Shown in pieces: positions 27,246-37,791 of a DNA stretch of 64,000 nt. The stretch's first letter is position 1, and each line of letters starts with the position of its first letter. The position numbers and the translations under genes were made by a program. The notes under the pieces are model-generated. The model was given only the letters and a program-made list of their open reading frames with translations, was not told the origin of the DNA and searched no databases. The stretch lies in contig NZ_KE136474.1 of the NCBI RefSeq assembly GCF_000407145.1, positions 1-64,000 of the forward strand. Reading direction: 5' to 3'. The DNA comes from Enterococcus caccae ATCC BAA-1240. Lineage in GTDB: Bacteria; Bacillota; Bacilli; Lactobacillales; Enterococcaceae.

Positions 27246-27420
27246 TGTGTCTGGGACATAACTCTATGAGTCACGTCCCAGACACAAGAAATCTGAATAA
27301 ACGGTGAGAGCAGAAGCAACACCTTGGGAAATAAGTTGGAATTCACAAAAATTTGAAGAGCAATTTTCGTGAATTTCTCTTATTTCTCGGAGTTAAACAC
27401 TTCTGTCCCATCTCTCGCTG
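27246..27420. repeat. Structured intergenic repeat, copy A
   Basis: Two parts. A perfect 12-bp stem of the GGGAC type (27246-27257 with 27275-27286) comes first. A long imperfect hairpin spans about 27302-27420, in which nested segments pair (GAATTCAC with GTGAATT, AAATAAG with CTTATTT, CAGAAG with CTTCTG, GTGAGAG with CTCTCGC). It closely matches 52845-53012. It is probably a mobile or regulatory RNA-forming repeat of enterococci. Confidence 0.85.
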
Positions 27421-27435
27421 ATAAAAAAATTACGA

Positions 27436-28605
27436 CTATTTATTTAAATACTCAAATGCATACTGCGCATATAACTCTGCTCCAATTTCCATCGCATCTT
27501 CATCCACATTAAAACGTCCGTGATGATGTGCCCACTGCGTATCTTTTTCAGGATTCCCACATCCGACTAAAGCAAAACAACCAGGTGTATTTTCAGTGAA
27601 ATAGCTGAAGTCTTCTCCTCCAGTGGTTGGCGGTTCTTGAATAAGTGCTGCCTCACCAAAATTTTCTTTGATGATTTTTTGTGCAAATAAAGCATCTTCC
27701 TCATCATTGATTACAGGAACAGTACCATAATTATATTCCACACTAGCTGTACCGCCATACATCGCCGCAGTTTGCGCAGCATAACGTTTTAACGCTTTCT
27801 CTACACGATCACGGGTTTCAATGCTAAAGCAGCGTACAGTACCTTCTAATCGAGCATTTTCAGCAATTACATTAAATCGTGTTCCCACATCCATTTTCCC
27901 CACAGTCACGACAACAGGATCTAAAGGATTTGTTTCTCTAGAAACGACACTTTGGACATTCATCACAAACGAAGAAGCGATCATAGCAGCATCAACACAT
28001 GCATCTGGCATTGCTCCATGTCCCCCTCGCCCTTTAAAGTCAATAGAAAAAATATCAGCGGATGCAAATGATGATCCTACCACACATGAGACTGTTCCAG
28101 AAAGCATCTGAGACCAAATATGAATCCCAAAGACATCATCTACACCTTCCACTGCACCTTGTGCTACCATTGCTTTGGCTCCCTGTGCGTTTTCTTCTGA
28201 TGGCTGAAAAATAAATCGAACGGTTCCTTTAATTTCTGACTGCACCTCTTTTAATGCTTTTGCAGCAGTCAAAAGCATCGCTGTATGAGCATCATGCCCA
28301 CAAGCATGCATTTTCCCCTCTTCTAAGGACTTATAAGAAATGCCATCATTTAGCTCTTGAACAGGTAACGCATCCATATCAGCTCTCAAAGCTACTGTTT
28401 TTCCTGGTTGACCGCCAACTAATTCTGCAATGATTCCTGTAGGTTCAGTCTTACGATAAGGAATACCGATTTTATCTAACGTCTCAGCAACCTTTTCTGT
28501 TGTTCTAAATTCCTCAAATTGTAATTCTGGATGTTGATGTAAATCTCTTCTAAAATCAATCATTTCTTCTTTATACTTCTGAATCAATTTTTTTAATTCT
28601 TTCAT
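27436..28605 (-). CDS. M20-family amidohydrolase / N-acyl-amino-acid deacylase
   Basis: 389 residues, a typical length. Metal-binding residues include Cys102 and His104 in MHACGHDAHTAML, Glu-Glu in PSEENAQGA, and a late TGGEDFSYF motif. It has the usual lid-domain insertion (about 185-300). The Cys ligand places it with the hippurate/N-acetyl-aminoacyl (M20D) hydrolases, which release acyl groups or short side chains from amino acids in the cytosol. The gene follows a membrane transporter by 15 bp, suggesting uptake and cleavage of the same compound (inference). A GAGGGAG site precedes ATG. Confidence 0.9.
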   Translation of the reverse strand: MKELKKLIQKYKEEMIDFRRDLHQHPELQFEEFRTTEKVAETLDKIGIPYRKTEPTGIIAELVGGQPGKTVALRADMDALPVQELNDGISYKSLEEGKMHACGHDAHTAMLLTAAKALKEVQSEIKGTVRFIFQPSEENAQGAKAMVAQGAVEGVDDVFGIHIWSQMLSGTVSCVVGSSFASADIFSIDFKGRGGHGAMPDACVDAAMIASSFVMNVQSVVSRETNPLDPVVVTVGKMDVGTRFNVIAENARLEGTVRCFSIETRDRVEKALKRYAAQTAAMYGGTASVEYNYGTVPVINDEEDALFAQKIIKENFGEAALIQEPPTTGGEDFSYFTENTPGCFALVGCGNPEKDTQWAHHHGRFNVDEDAMEIGAELYAQYAFEYLNK

Positions 28606-28620
28606 TTTACTCCCTCATTT

Positions 28621-29823
28621 CTATAAACTCAATAAAATACTTGAAAAGATTCCAGCTAGTATAACAGATACGATCGTAACCGTTATAAAACCAGCAACTA
28701 ACATCGGTGGCATCATATGACTTGTCAAAGCTTCTCTTTCTTTTTCATCTTCCGTCAATGACTGAATGACTTCATTAGTGATAATATAATCTGCTGGAAA
28801 GCCATATAGAGCAGTCAAGGAAACAGCAAATGCCATTTCTTTACTAACTCCCAGTAATCTTCCCACAATAGCAGAGAAGACATACATTCCAATCACGCCA
28901 ATTACAATAATGCCAACCATCGGTAATAATAATGTTTCTAGCATTTCTGGTGTTGCTTTTTTTAATCCATCAAAAATAAATAACATCAATCCTAAAATTG
29001 CAAAACCAAAACTATTTGCTTTTTTTAATGGCTGTTTCTCTAGAAATCCTAATGAAGATGCCACAACACCAAAAAACAAACAAAGAACGAATGGGCTAAT
29101 TGATACAAATGACGCACACCAAACTGAAACATAATAAGCTAATAATGCAACAATGGCTAAACGAAAAATTCTTGAAAAATCAGTGTGATATTTTTTAGGC
29201 ACTGCCTTAAACAACCTTGGTATATCTTCATCACTTGCTTCTACTTGATTATCTTCTTGTTCATGAACTGGTGTCCATTCACCACTGCGGTATTTTTCAA
29301 GCATTCGCTGCCCTTCTTTTTTTAACATAATCGACGTTAATGGATACCCAGCAAACCCTTGCATCACATAGATTAAAATAGCTAGTACCGAAAGCGAAGT
29401 AAGACCTGCTGTTTGGGCGGCCTCAGACATAATTAAGGAAGAAACAACCCCTCCAACTAAAGGCGGAACAGCTACTAGAACTGTTTGGAGATCGAAAACC
29501 AAAGATCCAACTGTTAGTAATAATACAACGATTCCTAAAATACCTGATAGTGTGATAACGATCGTCTTCCATTGATTCGCTAATTCTTTGATTGATAGCA
29601 AAGTCCCCATATTGGTAATTAATAAGTACATCAATAATGTCGCAACAACTGGTGGAATCCCAGCAATTTCAACAATGTTTTCTGGAAAAAAAGTCCAATA
29701 ACCAATAACAAACAGTACTGCACAAACAAAAACCGATGAAATCCATGCTTTTGTTTTGCTTGATACAACGTCTCCAATGTATAAAATTCCCATTAGTAAC
29801 GTAAAAGCTGTCATTTGTGCCAT
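28621..29823 (-). CDS. Polytopic membrane transporter, substrate unknown
   Basis: 400 residues with about 10-11 hydrophobic helices in two halves separated by a charged loop (about 175-215). A conserved-looking segment PPLVGGVVSSLIMSEAAQTAG and a mirrored one near YGFPADYIITNEV suggest a GltS-like inverted-repeat fold. I do not recognise an exact family. Its 15-bp spacing to the M20 amidohydrolase indicates a common operon and perhaps a peptide- or acyl-amino-acid-like substrate. A GGGGGAG site precedes ATG and a good promoter lies at 29876-29904. Confidence 0.8.
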   Translation of the reverse strand: MAQMTAFTLLMGILYIGDVVSSKTKAWISSVFVCAVLFVIGYWTFFPENIVEIAGIPPVVATLLMYLLITNMGTLLSIKELANQWKTIVITLSGILGIVVLLLTVGSLVFDLQTVLVAVPPLVGGVVSSLIMSEAAQTAGLTSLSVLAILIYVMQGFAGYPLTSIMLKKEGQRMLEKYRSGEWTPVHEQEDNQVEASDEDIPRLFKAVPKKYHTDFSRIFRLAIVALLAYYVSVWCASFVSISPFVLCLFFGVVASSLGFLEKQPLKKANSFGFAILGLMLFIFDGLKKATPEMLETLLLPMVGIIVIGVIGMYVFSAIVGRLLGVSKEMAFAVSLTALYGFPADYIITNEVIQSLTEDEKEREALTSHMMPPMLVAGFITVTIVSVILAGIFSSILLSL

Positions 29824-29875
29824 GTTACTCCCCCTTAAAACCTCTCTTTTTTGTCAGAAAATTCCGACTAATAAA

Positions 29876-29904
29876 AGTATACTAAAATACACACTGGGAT
29901 GCAA
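29876..29904 (-). promoter_or_regulatory. Promoter of the transporter-amidohydrolase operon
   Basis: TTGCAT (29904-29899), 17 bp, TATACT (29881-29876) on the minus strand, 53 bp upstream of the start codon. Confidence 0.6.
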
Positions 29905-29950
29905 TAACATAACAAAAATAATCAGAGGTACTCCTATAAAACAAAAAAGC

Positions 29951-29970
29951 CCTAAGAATAAATTCTTAGG
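29951..29970 (-). terminator. Terminator of the ribosomal cluster after rplQ
   Basis: A perfect 8-bp stem with a 4-nt loop, followed on the minus strand by GC and six Ts, about 140 bp after rplQ. Symmetric A/T flanks could make it act on both strands. Confidence 0.8.
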
Positions 29971-30002
29971 ACAAAAAAATACACCTTATCTATGATGAGT
30001 GC

Positions 30003-30030
30003 TTCCCTACCAGACAAGTCTGGCAGGGAA
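30003..30030. other. GC-rich hairpin downstream of rplQ
   Basis: A 13-nt arm pairs with its partner with one mismatch around a 2-nt gap, lying between rplQ and the terminator. It may protect the 3' end of the mRNA. Without a T-tract it is not itself a terminator. Confidence 0.5.
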
Positions 30031-30110
30031 AGCGTTGAGCTAGACTAGGAGTCGCCTCCAACATCATAACACTCTAAAAGAATCATCTATAAAGTGACGG
30101 TATAGTTTGA

Positions 30111-30494
30111 TTATTTAACAAATTCGATAATTACCATTGGTGCTGCATCTCCGCGTCTTGGTTCTGTCTTCAAGATACGAGTGTAACCACCTTGGCGTTC
30201 AGCGTAACGAGGTGCAAGGTCATTGAATAACTTTTGTAAAGCTGATTCAACAACGATTTTTTCGTCTTCTTCACGAACGCTAGCAACTTCATTACGTACA
30301 AAAGTAGCTGCTTGACGACGAGCATGAAGATCTCCACGTTTGCCTAAAGTAATCATTTTTTCTGTAGTCGAACGAATTTCTTTCGCACGAGCTTCAGTTG
30401 TAACGATACGTTCATTGATAATTAAATCAGTAGTTAAGTCACGCAACATTGCCTTACGTTGGCTTGATGTGCGTCCTAATTTACGATAACCCAC
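30111..30494 (-). CDS. rplQ: 50S ribosomal protein L17
   Basis: 127 residues, the short Gram-positive form. The N-terminal [18 protein letters not shown] is diagnostic. It binds 23S rRNA near the peptide exit tunnel. It is the last gene of the ribosomal cluster, 27 bp after rpoA, with a GGAGGA site. Confidence 0.98.
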   Translation of the reverse strand: MGYRKLGRTSSQRKAMLRDLTTDLIINERIVTTEARAKEIRSTTEKMITLGKRGDLHARRQAATFVRNEVASVREEDEKIVVESALQKLFNDLAPRYAERQGGYTRILKTEPRRGDAAPMVIIEFVK

Positions 30495-30521
30495 GTTGGT
30501 TTTCCTCCTTCGTAAAAAGTA

Positions 30522-31460
30522 TTAATCGTCTTTACGTAAGCCTAAACCTAAATCATGTAGTTTTAGTTTAACCTCTTCAAGAGATTTACGACCTAAATTA
30601 CGTACTTTGATCATTTCTGGTTCAGATTTATTTGTAAGTTCTTGTACAGTATTAATACCTGCACGTTTTAAACAGTTATATGAACGAACAGACAAGTCTA
30701 GTTCTTCGATGGTCATTTCTAGCATTTTTTCTTTTTGTGTTTCTTCTTTTTCAACCATGATTTCAGCGTTTTTCGCTTCGTCAGTAAGGTTAACAAAGAT
30801 GTCTAAATGCTCCGTCATAATCTTAGCAGCTAAGCTAAGGGCTTCTTGAGGAATGATTGAACCATCAGTCCATATTTCCATTGTTAATTTGTCAAAATCA
30901 TCACGACGACCAACACGAGTGTTTTCTACTTGGTAGTTAACACGGCGAACTGGTGTATAGATGGAATCAACAGGGAGAACACCAATTGGCATATCTTCCT
31001 TCTTGTTTTCGTCTGCTTGAACATAGCCACGACCAGGTTTCACTGTTAAGCGAGCATGGAAAGTAGCTCCTTCAGAGACACTACAGATAATTAAATCTTT
31101 ATTCAAGATCTCAACATCGCTGTCGACGATAATATCGCCAGCAGTTACTGTAGCAGGTCCTGTAATATCGATCTCAAGGGTTTTTTCTTCTTCTGCATAA
31201 AGCTTTAATGCTAAGCCTTTGATATTCAAAATAATTTGAGTTACGTCTTCTCTTACACCTTTAATGGTAGAGAATTCATGCAACACACCATCGATTTGAA
31301 TATTGGTAATAGCAGCTCCTGGTAGAGAAGATAATAAAATACGACGTAGAGAATTGCCTAAAGTAGTCCCGTAACCTCTTTCCAGTGGTTCAACGACGAA
31401 CTTGCCATAATCTCTATTCTCATCAATTTTTTCGATTCTTGGTTTTTCAAATTCAATCAT
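30522..31460 (-). CDS. rpoA: RNA polymerase alpha subunit
   Basis: 312 residues. The N-terminal assembly domain (1-230; [20 protein letters not shown]) is followed by an acidic linker and the C-terminal DNA/activator-binding domain (about 245-312; [20 protein letters not shown]). It scaffolds core polymerase and contacts UP elements. It lies 80 bp after rpsK, in the classical alpha-operon position. Confidence 0.98.
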   Translation of the reverse strand: MIEFEKPRIEKIDENRDYGKFVVEPLERGYGTTLGNSLRRILLSSLPGAAITNIQIDGVLHEFSTIKGVREDVTQIILNIKGLALKLYAEEEKTLEIDITGPATVTAGDIIVDSDVEILNKDLIICSVSEGATFHARLTVKPGRGYVQADENKKEDMPIGVLPVDSIYTPVRRVNYQVENTRVGRRDDFDKLTMEIWTDGSIIPQEALSLAAKIMTEHLDIFVNLTDEAKNAEIMVEKEETQKEKMLEMTIEELDLSVRSYNCLKRAGINTVQELTNKSEPEMIKVRNLGRKSLEEVKLKLHDLGLGLRKDD

Positions 31461-31540
31461 TCTTATCTATACCCCTTTCAAAACGAAAAGTGTCTTGTTC
31501 AATGACGTTCTTAATTCAAACTCAGAATGAGTGGCACTCA

Positions 31541-31930
31541 TTAAACACGACGGCGTTTTGGAGGGCGGCATCCATTATGAGGAACTGGAGTCACGTCACG
31601 AATTGCAGTCACTTCTAAACCTGTTGCTTGCAATGAACGAATCGCTGCTTCACGTCCAGAACCAGGTCCTTTAACTGTTACATCAACAGTTTTAAGTCCG
31701 TGTTCTTGTGCTGCTTTAGTTGCAGCTTCTGCGGCCATTTGAGCTGCAAACGGTGTTGATTTTTTGCTTCCTTTGAAACCTAATGAACCTGCAGATGACC
31801 ATGCTAATGCATTACCATGACTGTCAGTGATCATTACAATTGTATTATTGAATGTAGAATGGATATGTGCAATCCCAGTTTCTATATTCTTTTTCACACG
31901 GCGTTTACGACTAACTTTTTTTGCTGCCAT
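31541..31930 (-). CDS. rpsK: 30S ribosomal protein S11
   Basis: 129 residues. The conserved [15 protein letters not shown] and the C-terminal [13 protein letters not shown] are present. It forms part of the 30S platform that contacts mRNA upstream of the P-site codon. It lies 27 bp after rpsM. Confidence 0.98.
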   Translation of the reverse strand: MAAKKVSRKRRVKKNIETGIAHIHSTFNNTIVMITDSHGNALAWSSAGSLGFKGSKKSTPFAAQMAAEAATKAAQEHGLKTVDVTVKGPGSGREAAIRSLQATGLEVTAIRDVTPVPHNGCRPPKRRRV

Positions 31931-31957
31931 GAAGATCTAACCTCCTTCACTTAGGAA

Positions 31958-32323
31958 TTATTTTTTCTTGCCTGCTACAGTACGAGCTGGGCCTTTACGA
32001 GTACGTGCATTATTTTTCGTGTTTTGTCCACGAGTTGGTAATCCACGACGGTGACGGATACCACGGTATGAACCGATTTCCATCAAGCGTTTGATGTTCA
32101 AGTTCACTTCACGACGAAGATCACCTTCAATTTTTAACTTATCAATTTCCGCACGGATAGCATCTGTTTGTTCGTTTGTTAAATCACGAACGCGAATATC
32201 TTCAGATACGCCAACGTTTGCTAAAACTTTTTTAGCAGTAGTGTTACCAATACCAAAAATGTAAGTAAGGGAAATCACTACACGTTTATCACGAGGGATG
32301 TCTACTCCTGCAATACGAGCCAT
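31958..32323 (-). CDS. rpsM: 30S ribosomal protein S13
   Basis: 121 residues. [21 protein letters not shown] and the basic C-terminal tail ([19 protein letters not shown]) are diagnostic. It is a head protein that contacts the P-site tRNA and forms bridges to the large subunit. It lies 18 bp after rpmJ. Confidence 0.98.
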   Translation of the reverse strand: MARIAGVDIPRDKRVVISLTYIFGIGNTTAKKVLANVGVSEDIRVRDLTNEQTDAIRAEIDKLKIEGDLRREVNLNIKRLMEIGSYRGIRHRRGLPTRGQNTKNNARTRKGPARTVAGKKK

Positions 32324-32341
32324 TCTACGTTACACCTCCTA

Positions 32342-32458
32342 TTATCCTTGACGTTGTTTATGTTTTGGATTTGCTGGGCAAATGACCATAACACGTCCTT
32401 TACGGCGAATTACTTTACAATGTTCACACATTGGTTTTACTGATGGTCTTACTTTCAT
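32342..32458 (-). CDS. rpmJ: 50S ribosomal protein L36
   Basis: 38 residues. [19 protein letters not shown] begins the protein. The zinc ligands are Cys11, Cys14, Cys27 and His33, so this is the zinc-binding form. It sits between infA and rpsM with a GGAGGTA site. Confidence 0.97.
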   Translation of the reverse strand: MKVRPSVKPMCEHCKVIRRKGRVMVICPANPKHKQRQG

Positions 32459-32490
32459 GATAATACCTCCCTGAATTTTACGGAGTACAA

Positions 32491-32709
32491 TTATTTAAAG
32501 CGATAAGTGATTCGACCACGAGTTAAATCATATGGAGATAACTCTACAGTTACTTTATCTCCAGGTAAAATACGAATATAATGCATACGAATCTTACCGG
32601 AAACAGTAGCAAGAACTTGGTGTCCATTTTCTAGTTCAACTTTAAACATTGCATTCGGCAAAGTTTCGACGACTGTACCTTCGACTTCAATCATATCTTC
32701 TTTAGCCAC
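32491..32709 (-). CDS. infA: Translation initiation factor IF-1
   Basis: 72 residues, read from GTG 32709, because the family begins (M)[12 protein letters not shown] and AAGGAGGT lies just upstream. Longer in-frame starts would add a non-conserved 12-residue extension overlapping that site. It has a single S1/OB fold and binds the 30S A site during initiation. There is no map gene between adk and infA, unlike Bacillus. Confidence 0.95.
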   Translation of the reverse strand: MAKEDMIEVEGTVVETLPNAMFKVELENGHQVLATVSGKIRMHYIRILPGDKVTVELSPYDLTRGRITYRFK

Positions 32710-32903
32710 GCACAGTACCTCCTTGTACTTGTTTCGCATTTTCACACGATAAAATGGCGGAAACTTCAGCTCCCACCCAGAATTTTCAATTAAACTTCCA
32801 CAAAAAGGTAGAAGTCGGACTGATATATTCTATCATAAACTATTCTATTTGGCAAGAGAATCTGAATCAAACACAAATGGTAAGCTTGCGGCAAATCAGA
32901 AAA

Positions 32904-33632
<729 letters not shown>

Positions 33633-33640
33633 CACGACTC

Positions 33641-34939
33641 CTACTTATTGATAAAGCCAACATATTGACGTTTCAACATTAAACCTTCTAATTGTTTCGC
33701 TGTTTCTAAAGCAACACCAATCACAATCAGTAAGCTTGTTCCTCCCAGTCCAATAGATTGCGGTAAGTTCCAAATCATTTGAGCAATGATTGGAAGTAAC
33801 GCAACTAGTCCTAGGAATATAGAACCGACAACACTTAGTCTCATTAACATTCCAGAAATATATTCTTCTGTCCCTTTACCTGGTCGCACACTTGGAATAT
33901 AACTTCCTTGCTTTTGTAAGTTTTCCGCTAATTTCTCAGGGTTAACTTGAACAAATGCATAGAAGAATGTGAAAGCGACGATCAGTACAGTATAAATAAT
34001 CGCACCTGGAACGGTATTGTAACTAAAAATTTGTGTCATTACATCATACCAACCTTCACCAGAATAATTCTTAGAGAAGGCTTGTAAAACAGCATTCGGC
34101 GTTGCGATCAATGAACTAGCAAAGATAACTGGGATAACCCCTGCAGCATTTACTTTTAACGGTAAATAACTACTAGTTGGCGCACCAGAAACACGTTTTG
34201 TATATTGGATTGGAATTTTTCGTTCTGCTTGCTGGAAGAATGTTACTAATGTAACAATAACCAAAATTGCAATAATTAAAAGAGCAATAAAAATAGCAGA
34301 CTGCCAAATTTTAGAAGACTCAATATTGATAAAGTAATCGTCAACGATCTCTTTGATTCCTTCTGGTAACCGAGAAATAATCCCAGCGAAGATAATCATT
34401 GAAACCCCATTACCGATCCCTTTTTCAGTAATTTGTTCTCCTAACCATGTAACAAACATTGTTCCACCAGTTAAAATTACAGAAATCATCACAAAAGTGC
34501 TGATGTTAGGATTTTTTACGATCCCAACTGAACTTAATTGGTTAAATCCAGCAGTAATCCCAATAGATTGAGCAATACCCAAGACAATCGTTAGATATCT
34601 TGTTGCTTGATTTAATTTCTTACGTCCAACTTCACCTTGCTTCGACCATTCTACAAATTTTGGTACGATATCCATTTGTAATAATTGGATGATGATCGAT
34701 GCTGTAATGTACGGCGAAACCCCCATCGAGAAGATAGAGAAGTTTTGCATCGCACTACCACTGACCATATTCAACATATTTAAAAATGGTAAATTGCTCA
34801 AGTCTTGCAAACCTTTTGCATTTACGCCAGGTACAGTTATATGCGCACCTAAACGAAATACAAAAAGAATGAATACAGTAAACAAAATTTTTGATCTAAT
34901 GTCTTTGACTTTAAAAGCGTCTTTTAATAGTTTAAACAT
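33641..34939 (-). CDS. secY: Protein translocase subunit SecY
   Basis: 432 residues with ten membrane helices. The plug/first-loop region GAHITVPGV and the conserved cytoplasmic loop YIPSVRPGKGTEEYI are present. It forms the protein-conducting channel with SecE and SecG. Its start codon shares one base with the rplO stop (TAATG), so translation is coupled. Confidence 0.98.
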   Translation of the reverse strand: MFKLLKDAFKVKDIRSKILFTVFILFVFRLGAHITVPGVNAKGLQDLSNLPFLNMLNMVSGSAMQNFSIFSMGVSPYITASIIIQLLQMDIVPKFVEWSKQGEVGRKKLNQATRYLTIVLGIAQSIGITAGFNQLSSVGIVKNPNISTFVMISVILTGGTMFVTWLGEQITEKGIGNGVSMIIFAGIISRLPEGIKEIVDDYFINIESSKIWQSAIFIALLIIAILVIVTLVTFFQQAERKIPIQYTKRVSGAPTSSYLPLKVNAAGVIPVIFASSLIATPNAVLQAFSKNYSGEGWYDVMTQIFSYNTVPGAIIYTVLIVAFTFFYAFVQVNPEKLAENLQKQGSYIPSVRPGKGTEEYISGMLMRLSVVGSIFLGLVALLPIIAQMIWNLPQSIGLGGTSLLIVIGVALETAKQLEGLMLKRQYVGFINK

Positions 34940-35382
34940 TAGATCACCTCGATTGATCCACCAGCTGCAACAATTGCTTCTTCTGCTGCTTTAGAGAATT
35001 TAGCTGCTTTCACAGTTAATTTTTTAGTTGTTAATTCACCATTAGCAAGAACTTTGATTCCAGCTTTTTCGTTTTTCACGATTCCAGCTTCGATCAATCC
35101 TGCAGGTGTAACTTCAGTTCCATCTTCGAAACGATTTAAGACATCTAAGTTGATGACTGCATAATCTTTACGGTTGATGTTCGTGAAGCCGCGTTTTGGT
35201 AAACGACGGAATAATGGAGTTTGACCCCCTTCAAATCCAAGTCTTACACCACCACCTGAACGAGCTTTTTGCCCTTTTTGTCCACGGCCGGCAGTTTTAC
35301 CATTACCAGATGAAGTACCACGTCCAACACGGTTACGTACTTGGCGTGAACCTTCAGCAGGTTTCAATTCATGAAGTTTCAT
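34939..35382 (-). CDS. rplO: 50S ribosomal protein L15
   Basis: 147 residues. A Gly/Arg-rich N-terminus ([20 protein letters not shown]) threads into the 50S core, with a globular C-terminal domain. It lies 36 bp after rpmD. Confidence 0.98.
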   Translation of the reverse strand: MKLHELKPAEGSRQVRNRVGRGTSSGNGKTAGRGQKGQKARSGGGVRLGFEGGQTPLFRRLPKRGFTNINRKDYAVINLDVLNRFEDGTEVTPAGLIEAGIVKNEKAGIKVLANGELTTKKLTVKAAKFSKAAEEAIVAAGGSIEVI

Positions 35383-35418
35383 TGGTTTGGCACCTCCTTA
35401 ACAATGTACTATTGTAAA

Positions 35419-35598
35419 TTAAACTTCTTCAACGTCCACTAAATGTGACACAGTGTTGATCATACCTTTAACTGCTTCGTTAGCAGGTTTGACAACAGAG
35501 CTGTTTAGTTTACCTAAACCTAATGCTTTAACTGTATCTTTTTGGTTTTGAGGACGTCCGATAACGCTGCGTTTTAATGTAACTTTTAATTCAGCCAT
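35419..35598 (-). CDS. rpmD: 50S ribosomal protein L30
   Basis: 59 residues beginning [20 protein letters not shown], the standard L30 signature with its [14 protein letters not shown] core. It is present in the usual place between rpsE and rplO, with a GGAGG site. Confidence 0.97.
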   Translation of the reverse strand: MAELKVTLKRSVIGRPQNQKDTVKALGLGKLNSSVVKPANEAVKGMINTVSHLVDVEEV

Positions 35599-35611
35599 TA
35601 TTTTGTCCTCC

Positions 35612-36112
35612 TTATCCTAAGATTTCTTCTACAGATTTACCACGAAGTGCTGCCACTTCTTCGGCACGTTTTAATTGTTTTAACCCTTCAACTGTTGCGC
35701 GAACAACGTTGATTGGTGTATTTGAACCTAATGATTTTGATGTAATATCTGCTACACCAGCTAATTCCAATACGGCACGAACTGGTCCACCAGCGGCTAC
35801 CCCAGAACCTTCTACTGCAGGTTTCATAAGGATACGGCCACCACCGAATACCCCAATCACTTCGTGAGGGATACTAGAACCAACCATAGGCACTTCAACT
35901 AAGTTTTTCTTCGCGTCTTCGATTGCTTTGCGGATTGCTTCTGGCACTTCTTGTGCTTTACCAGTCCCAAAGCCAACATGACCGTTTTTATCTCCCACAA
36001 CAACTAATGCTGCAAAGCGTAGACGACGTCCACCTTTAACAACTTTCGTTACGCGGTTGATAGCAACGACGCGGTCTTCTAATTCCAAGTGTTTTGGATC
36101 AATATAAACCAT
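35612..36112 (-). CDS. rpsE: 30S ribosomal protein S5
   Basis: 166 residues. A double-stranded-RNA-binding N-terminal domain ([20 protein letters not shown]) and an S5 C-terminal fold. It acts in decoding fidelity; the spectinomycin loop region KVVKGGRR looks wild-type. Confidence 0.98.
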   Translation of the reverse strand: MVYIDPKHLELEDRVVAINRVTKVVKGGRRLRFAALVVVGDKNGHVGFGTGKAQEVPEAIRKAIEDAKKNLVEVPMVGSSIPHEVIGVFGGGRILMKPAVEGSGVAAGGPVRAVLELAGVADITSKSLGSNTPINVVRATVEGLKQLKRAEEVAALRGKSVEEILG

Positions 36113-36132
36113 GAATGGTGTTCCTCCTTCTC

Positions 36133-36489
36133 CTAAAATTCTAGTCCATTTTCACGCGCTGCTTCAGCTAAAGCTTGCACGCGGCCATGGTAAAGGTATC
36201 CACCACGGTCAAAGACTACTACTTTAACGCCTTTTTCAGCGGCACGTTCAGCGATTAATTTACCAACAGCTGCGGCTGTTTCTGTTTTGTTTCCACCTGA
36301 AATTTCTTTATCTAAGGCAGAGGCACTTGCTAGCGTTACACCCGCTACGTCATCAATGATTTGCGCGTAGATGTTTTTGTTAGAACGGAATACGTTCAAG
36401 CGTGGGCACTCAGCAGTACCAGAGATTTTGTTACGTACACGACGATGTCTCTTTTGGCGTGTTTTGTTTTTATCTGGTTTTGTAATCAC
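36133..36489 (-). CDS. rplR: 50S ribosomal protein L18
   Basis: 118 residues from GTG 36489 ([17 protein letters not shown]), with AGAGGTG at good spacing. A GTG three codons earlier is part of that site. It binds 5S rRNA with L5. It is separated from rplF by a hairpin-containing gap. Confidence 0.95.
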   Translation of the reverse strand: MITKPDKNKTRQKRHRRVRNKISGTAECPRLNVFRSNKNIYAQIIDDVAGVTLASASALDKEISGGNKTETAAAVGKLIAERAAEKGVKVVVFDRGGYLYHGRVQALAEAARENGLEF

Positions 36490-36542
36490 AATTGTCACCT
36501 CTTTGTATTTGCTAGCTATTAAGCTGCGATAGACAACGGATC

Positions 36543-36572
36543 GTTATTTTTCAAACTGAATTGAAAAATAAC
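36543..36572 (-). other. Perfect hairpin between rplF and rplR
   Basis: A 12-bp perfect stem with a 6-nt loop lies in the 96-bp gap, which is unusually wide for this operon. It may be an RNA-processing or stability site. Confidence 0.55.
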
Positions 36573-36585
36573 TCTCAAGCTGCTA

Positions 36586-37122
36586 TTATTTACCAGTTTT
36601 ACCTTCTTTACGACGTACGAATTCGCCAACATAGCGGATCCCTTTGCCTTTATAAGGTTCTGGAGGACGAATTCCACGGATGTTTGCTGCTAATTCACCA
36701 ACGTGTTCTTTGTTAGCGCCTTTTACAACTACTTGTGTATTCGAAGGTACTTCTACAGTTACACCAGCTGGTGGTGTAATTTCTACTGGATGAGAATACC
36801 CAACGTTAAGAACTAATTTAGTCCCTTGCATTTGAGCACGGTACCCAACCCCGATAAGTTCAAGACCTTTTTCAAAGCCTGTACTTACACCAACAACCAT
36901 GTTGTTGAAGTTCGCACGAGTTGTTCCGTGGATTGTTTTCATATCTTTGCTATCGTTTGGACGAGTGAATGTTACTACGTTTCCTTCGATATTCATTGTG
37001 ATATCAGCAGAAAATTCACGTGTTAATTCACCTTTAGGTCCTTTTACAGTAATGTTGTTTCCTTCTTGCTTGACCTCAACGCCAGCAGGAAGTTCAACGA
37101 TTTTATTACCAATACGGCTCAC
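36586..37122 (-). CDS. rplF: 50S ribosomal protein L6
   Basis: 178 residues with two repeated L6 folds. The C-terminal signature [14 protein letters not shown] is present. It lies near the factor-binding site of 50S and has a GGAGG site. Confidence 0.98.
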   Translation of the reverse strand: MSRIGNKIVELPAGVEVKQEGNNITVKGPKGELTREFSADITMNIEGNVVTFTRPNDSKDMKTIHGTTRANFNNMVVGVSTGFEKGLELIGVGYRAQMQGTKLVLNVGYSHPVEITPPAGVTVEVPSNTQVVVKGANKEHVGELAANIRGIRPPEPYKGKGIRYVGEFVRRKEGKTGK

Positions 37123-37153
37123 TTAGAGACACCTCCTTGTGTGTTTTTTTAAA

Positions 37154-37552
37154 TTACCATACGTAGGCGATTACTTCGCCGCCGATGTTTTTAGCTCTTG
37201 CTTCTTTATCAGTGATAACACCTTCAGAAGTAGAGATAATCGCGATTCCTAGACCATTCAATACTTTAGGTACTTCGTCAGATTTGACATAAGCACGTAA
37301 ACCTGGTTTAGAGATACGTTTTAAGTTTGTGATAACACGTTCTTCGTTTTTACCGTATTTAAGGAAAACACGAATCACGCCTTGTTTGTCATCTTCGATA
37401 TATTCTACATCGCGTACGAAACCTTCACGTTTCAAGATTTCAGCGATATCACGTTTGATTTTTGACGCAGGCACTTCTAAGCTTTCATGTTTAACCATGT
37501 TTGCATTACGAATGCGCGTTAGAAAATCTGCAATTGGATCTGTCATGACCAT
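37154..37552 (-). CDS. rpsH: 30S ribosomal protein S8
   Basis: 132 residues. [15 protein letters not shown] opens the protein and the C-terminal [13 protein letters not shown] motif is present. It binds helix 21 of 16S rRNA. The start could also be the ATG two codons later; both fit the binding site. Confidence 0.97.
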   Translation of the reverse strand: MVMTDPIADFLTRIRNANMVKHESLEVPASKIKRDIAEILKREGFVRDVEYIEDDKQGVIRVFLKYGKNEERVITNLKRISKPGLRAYVKSDEVPKVLNGLGIAIISTSEGVITDKEARAKNIGGEVIAYVW

Positions 37553-37587
37553 TGAACTATTTACCTCCTTTATGCGAGTTTACTTGT

Positions 37588-37773
37588 TTACCAGCTAGCT
37601 TTCTTCACGCCGGGAATTTGACCTTTATAGGCAAGTTCGCGGAAGCAAATACGGCAAAGATGAAATTTACGATAAACTGAATGTGGACGTCCGCAACGTT
37701 CACAACGAGTATATGCTTGTGTTGAATGTTTTGCAGGGCGTTTGTTTTTAGCAATCATTGATTTTTTAGCCAC
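37588..37773 (-). CDS. rpsN: 30S ribosomal protein S14, zinc type
   Basis: 61 residues, the short zinc-binding form: Cys24, Cys27, Cys40 and Cys43 form the knuckle. It assembles in the 30S head. It lies 18 bp after rplE. A longer zinc-free paralogue, if any, is outside the window. Confidence 0.97.
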   Translation of the reverse strand: MAKKSMIAKNKRPAKHSTQAYTRCERCGRPHSVYRKFHLCRICFRELAYKGQIPGVKKASW

Positions 37774-37791
37774 GTAGTTCGCCTCCTTTTA

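Larger units (their letters stand above)
27082..27435. other. 354-bp gap between ecfA1 and the M20 amidohydrolase gene
   Basis: It contains the ecf promoter (27172-27201, minus) with a leader of about 85 nt, then copy A of the structured repeat (27246-27420), whose first hairpin may also terminate transcription. The M20 gene's stop lies right after the repeat. No reading frame of note was found. Confidence 0.7.

Noticed and set aside
27302-27420. Structured repeat as remnant of an insertion sequence
   Set aside because: No transposase fragment, no target duplication, and both long copies fold alike, so a non-coding repeat is the better description.
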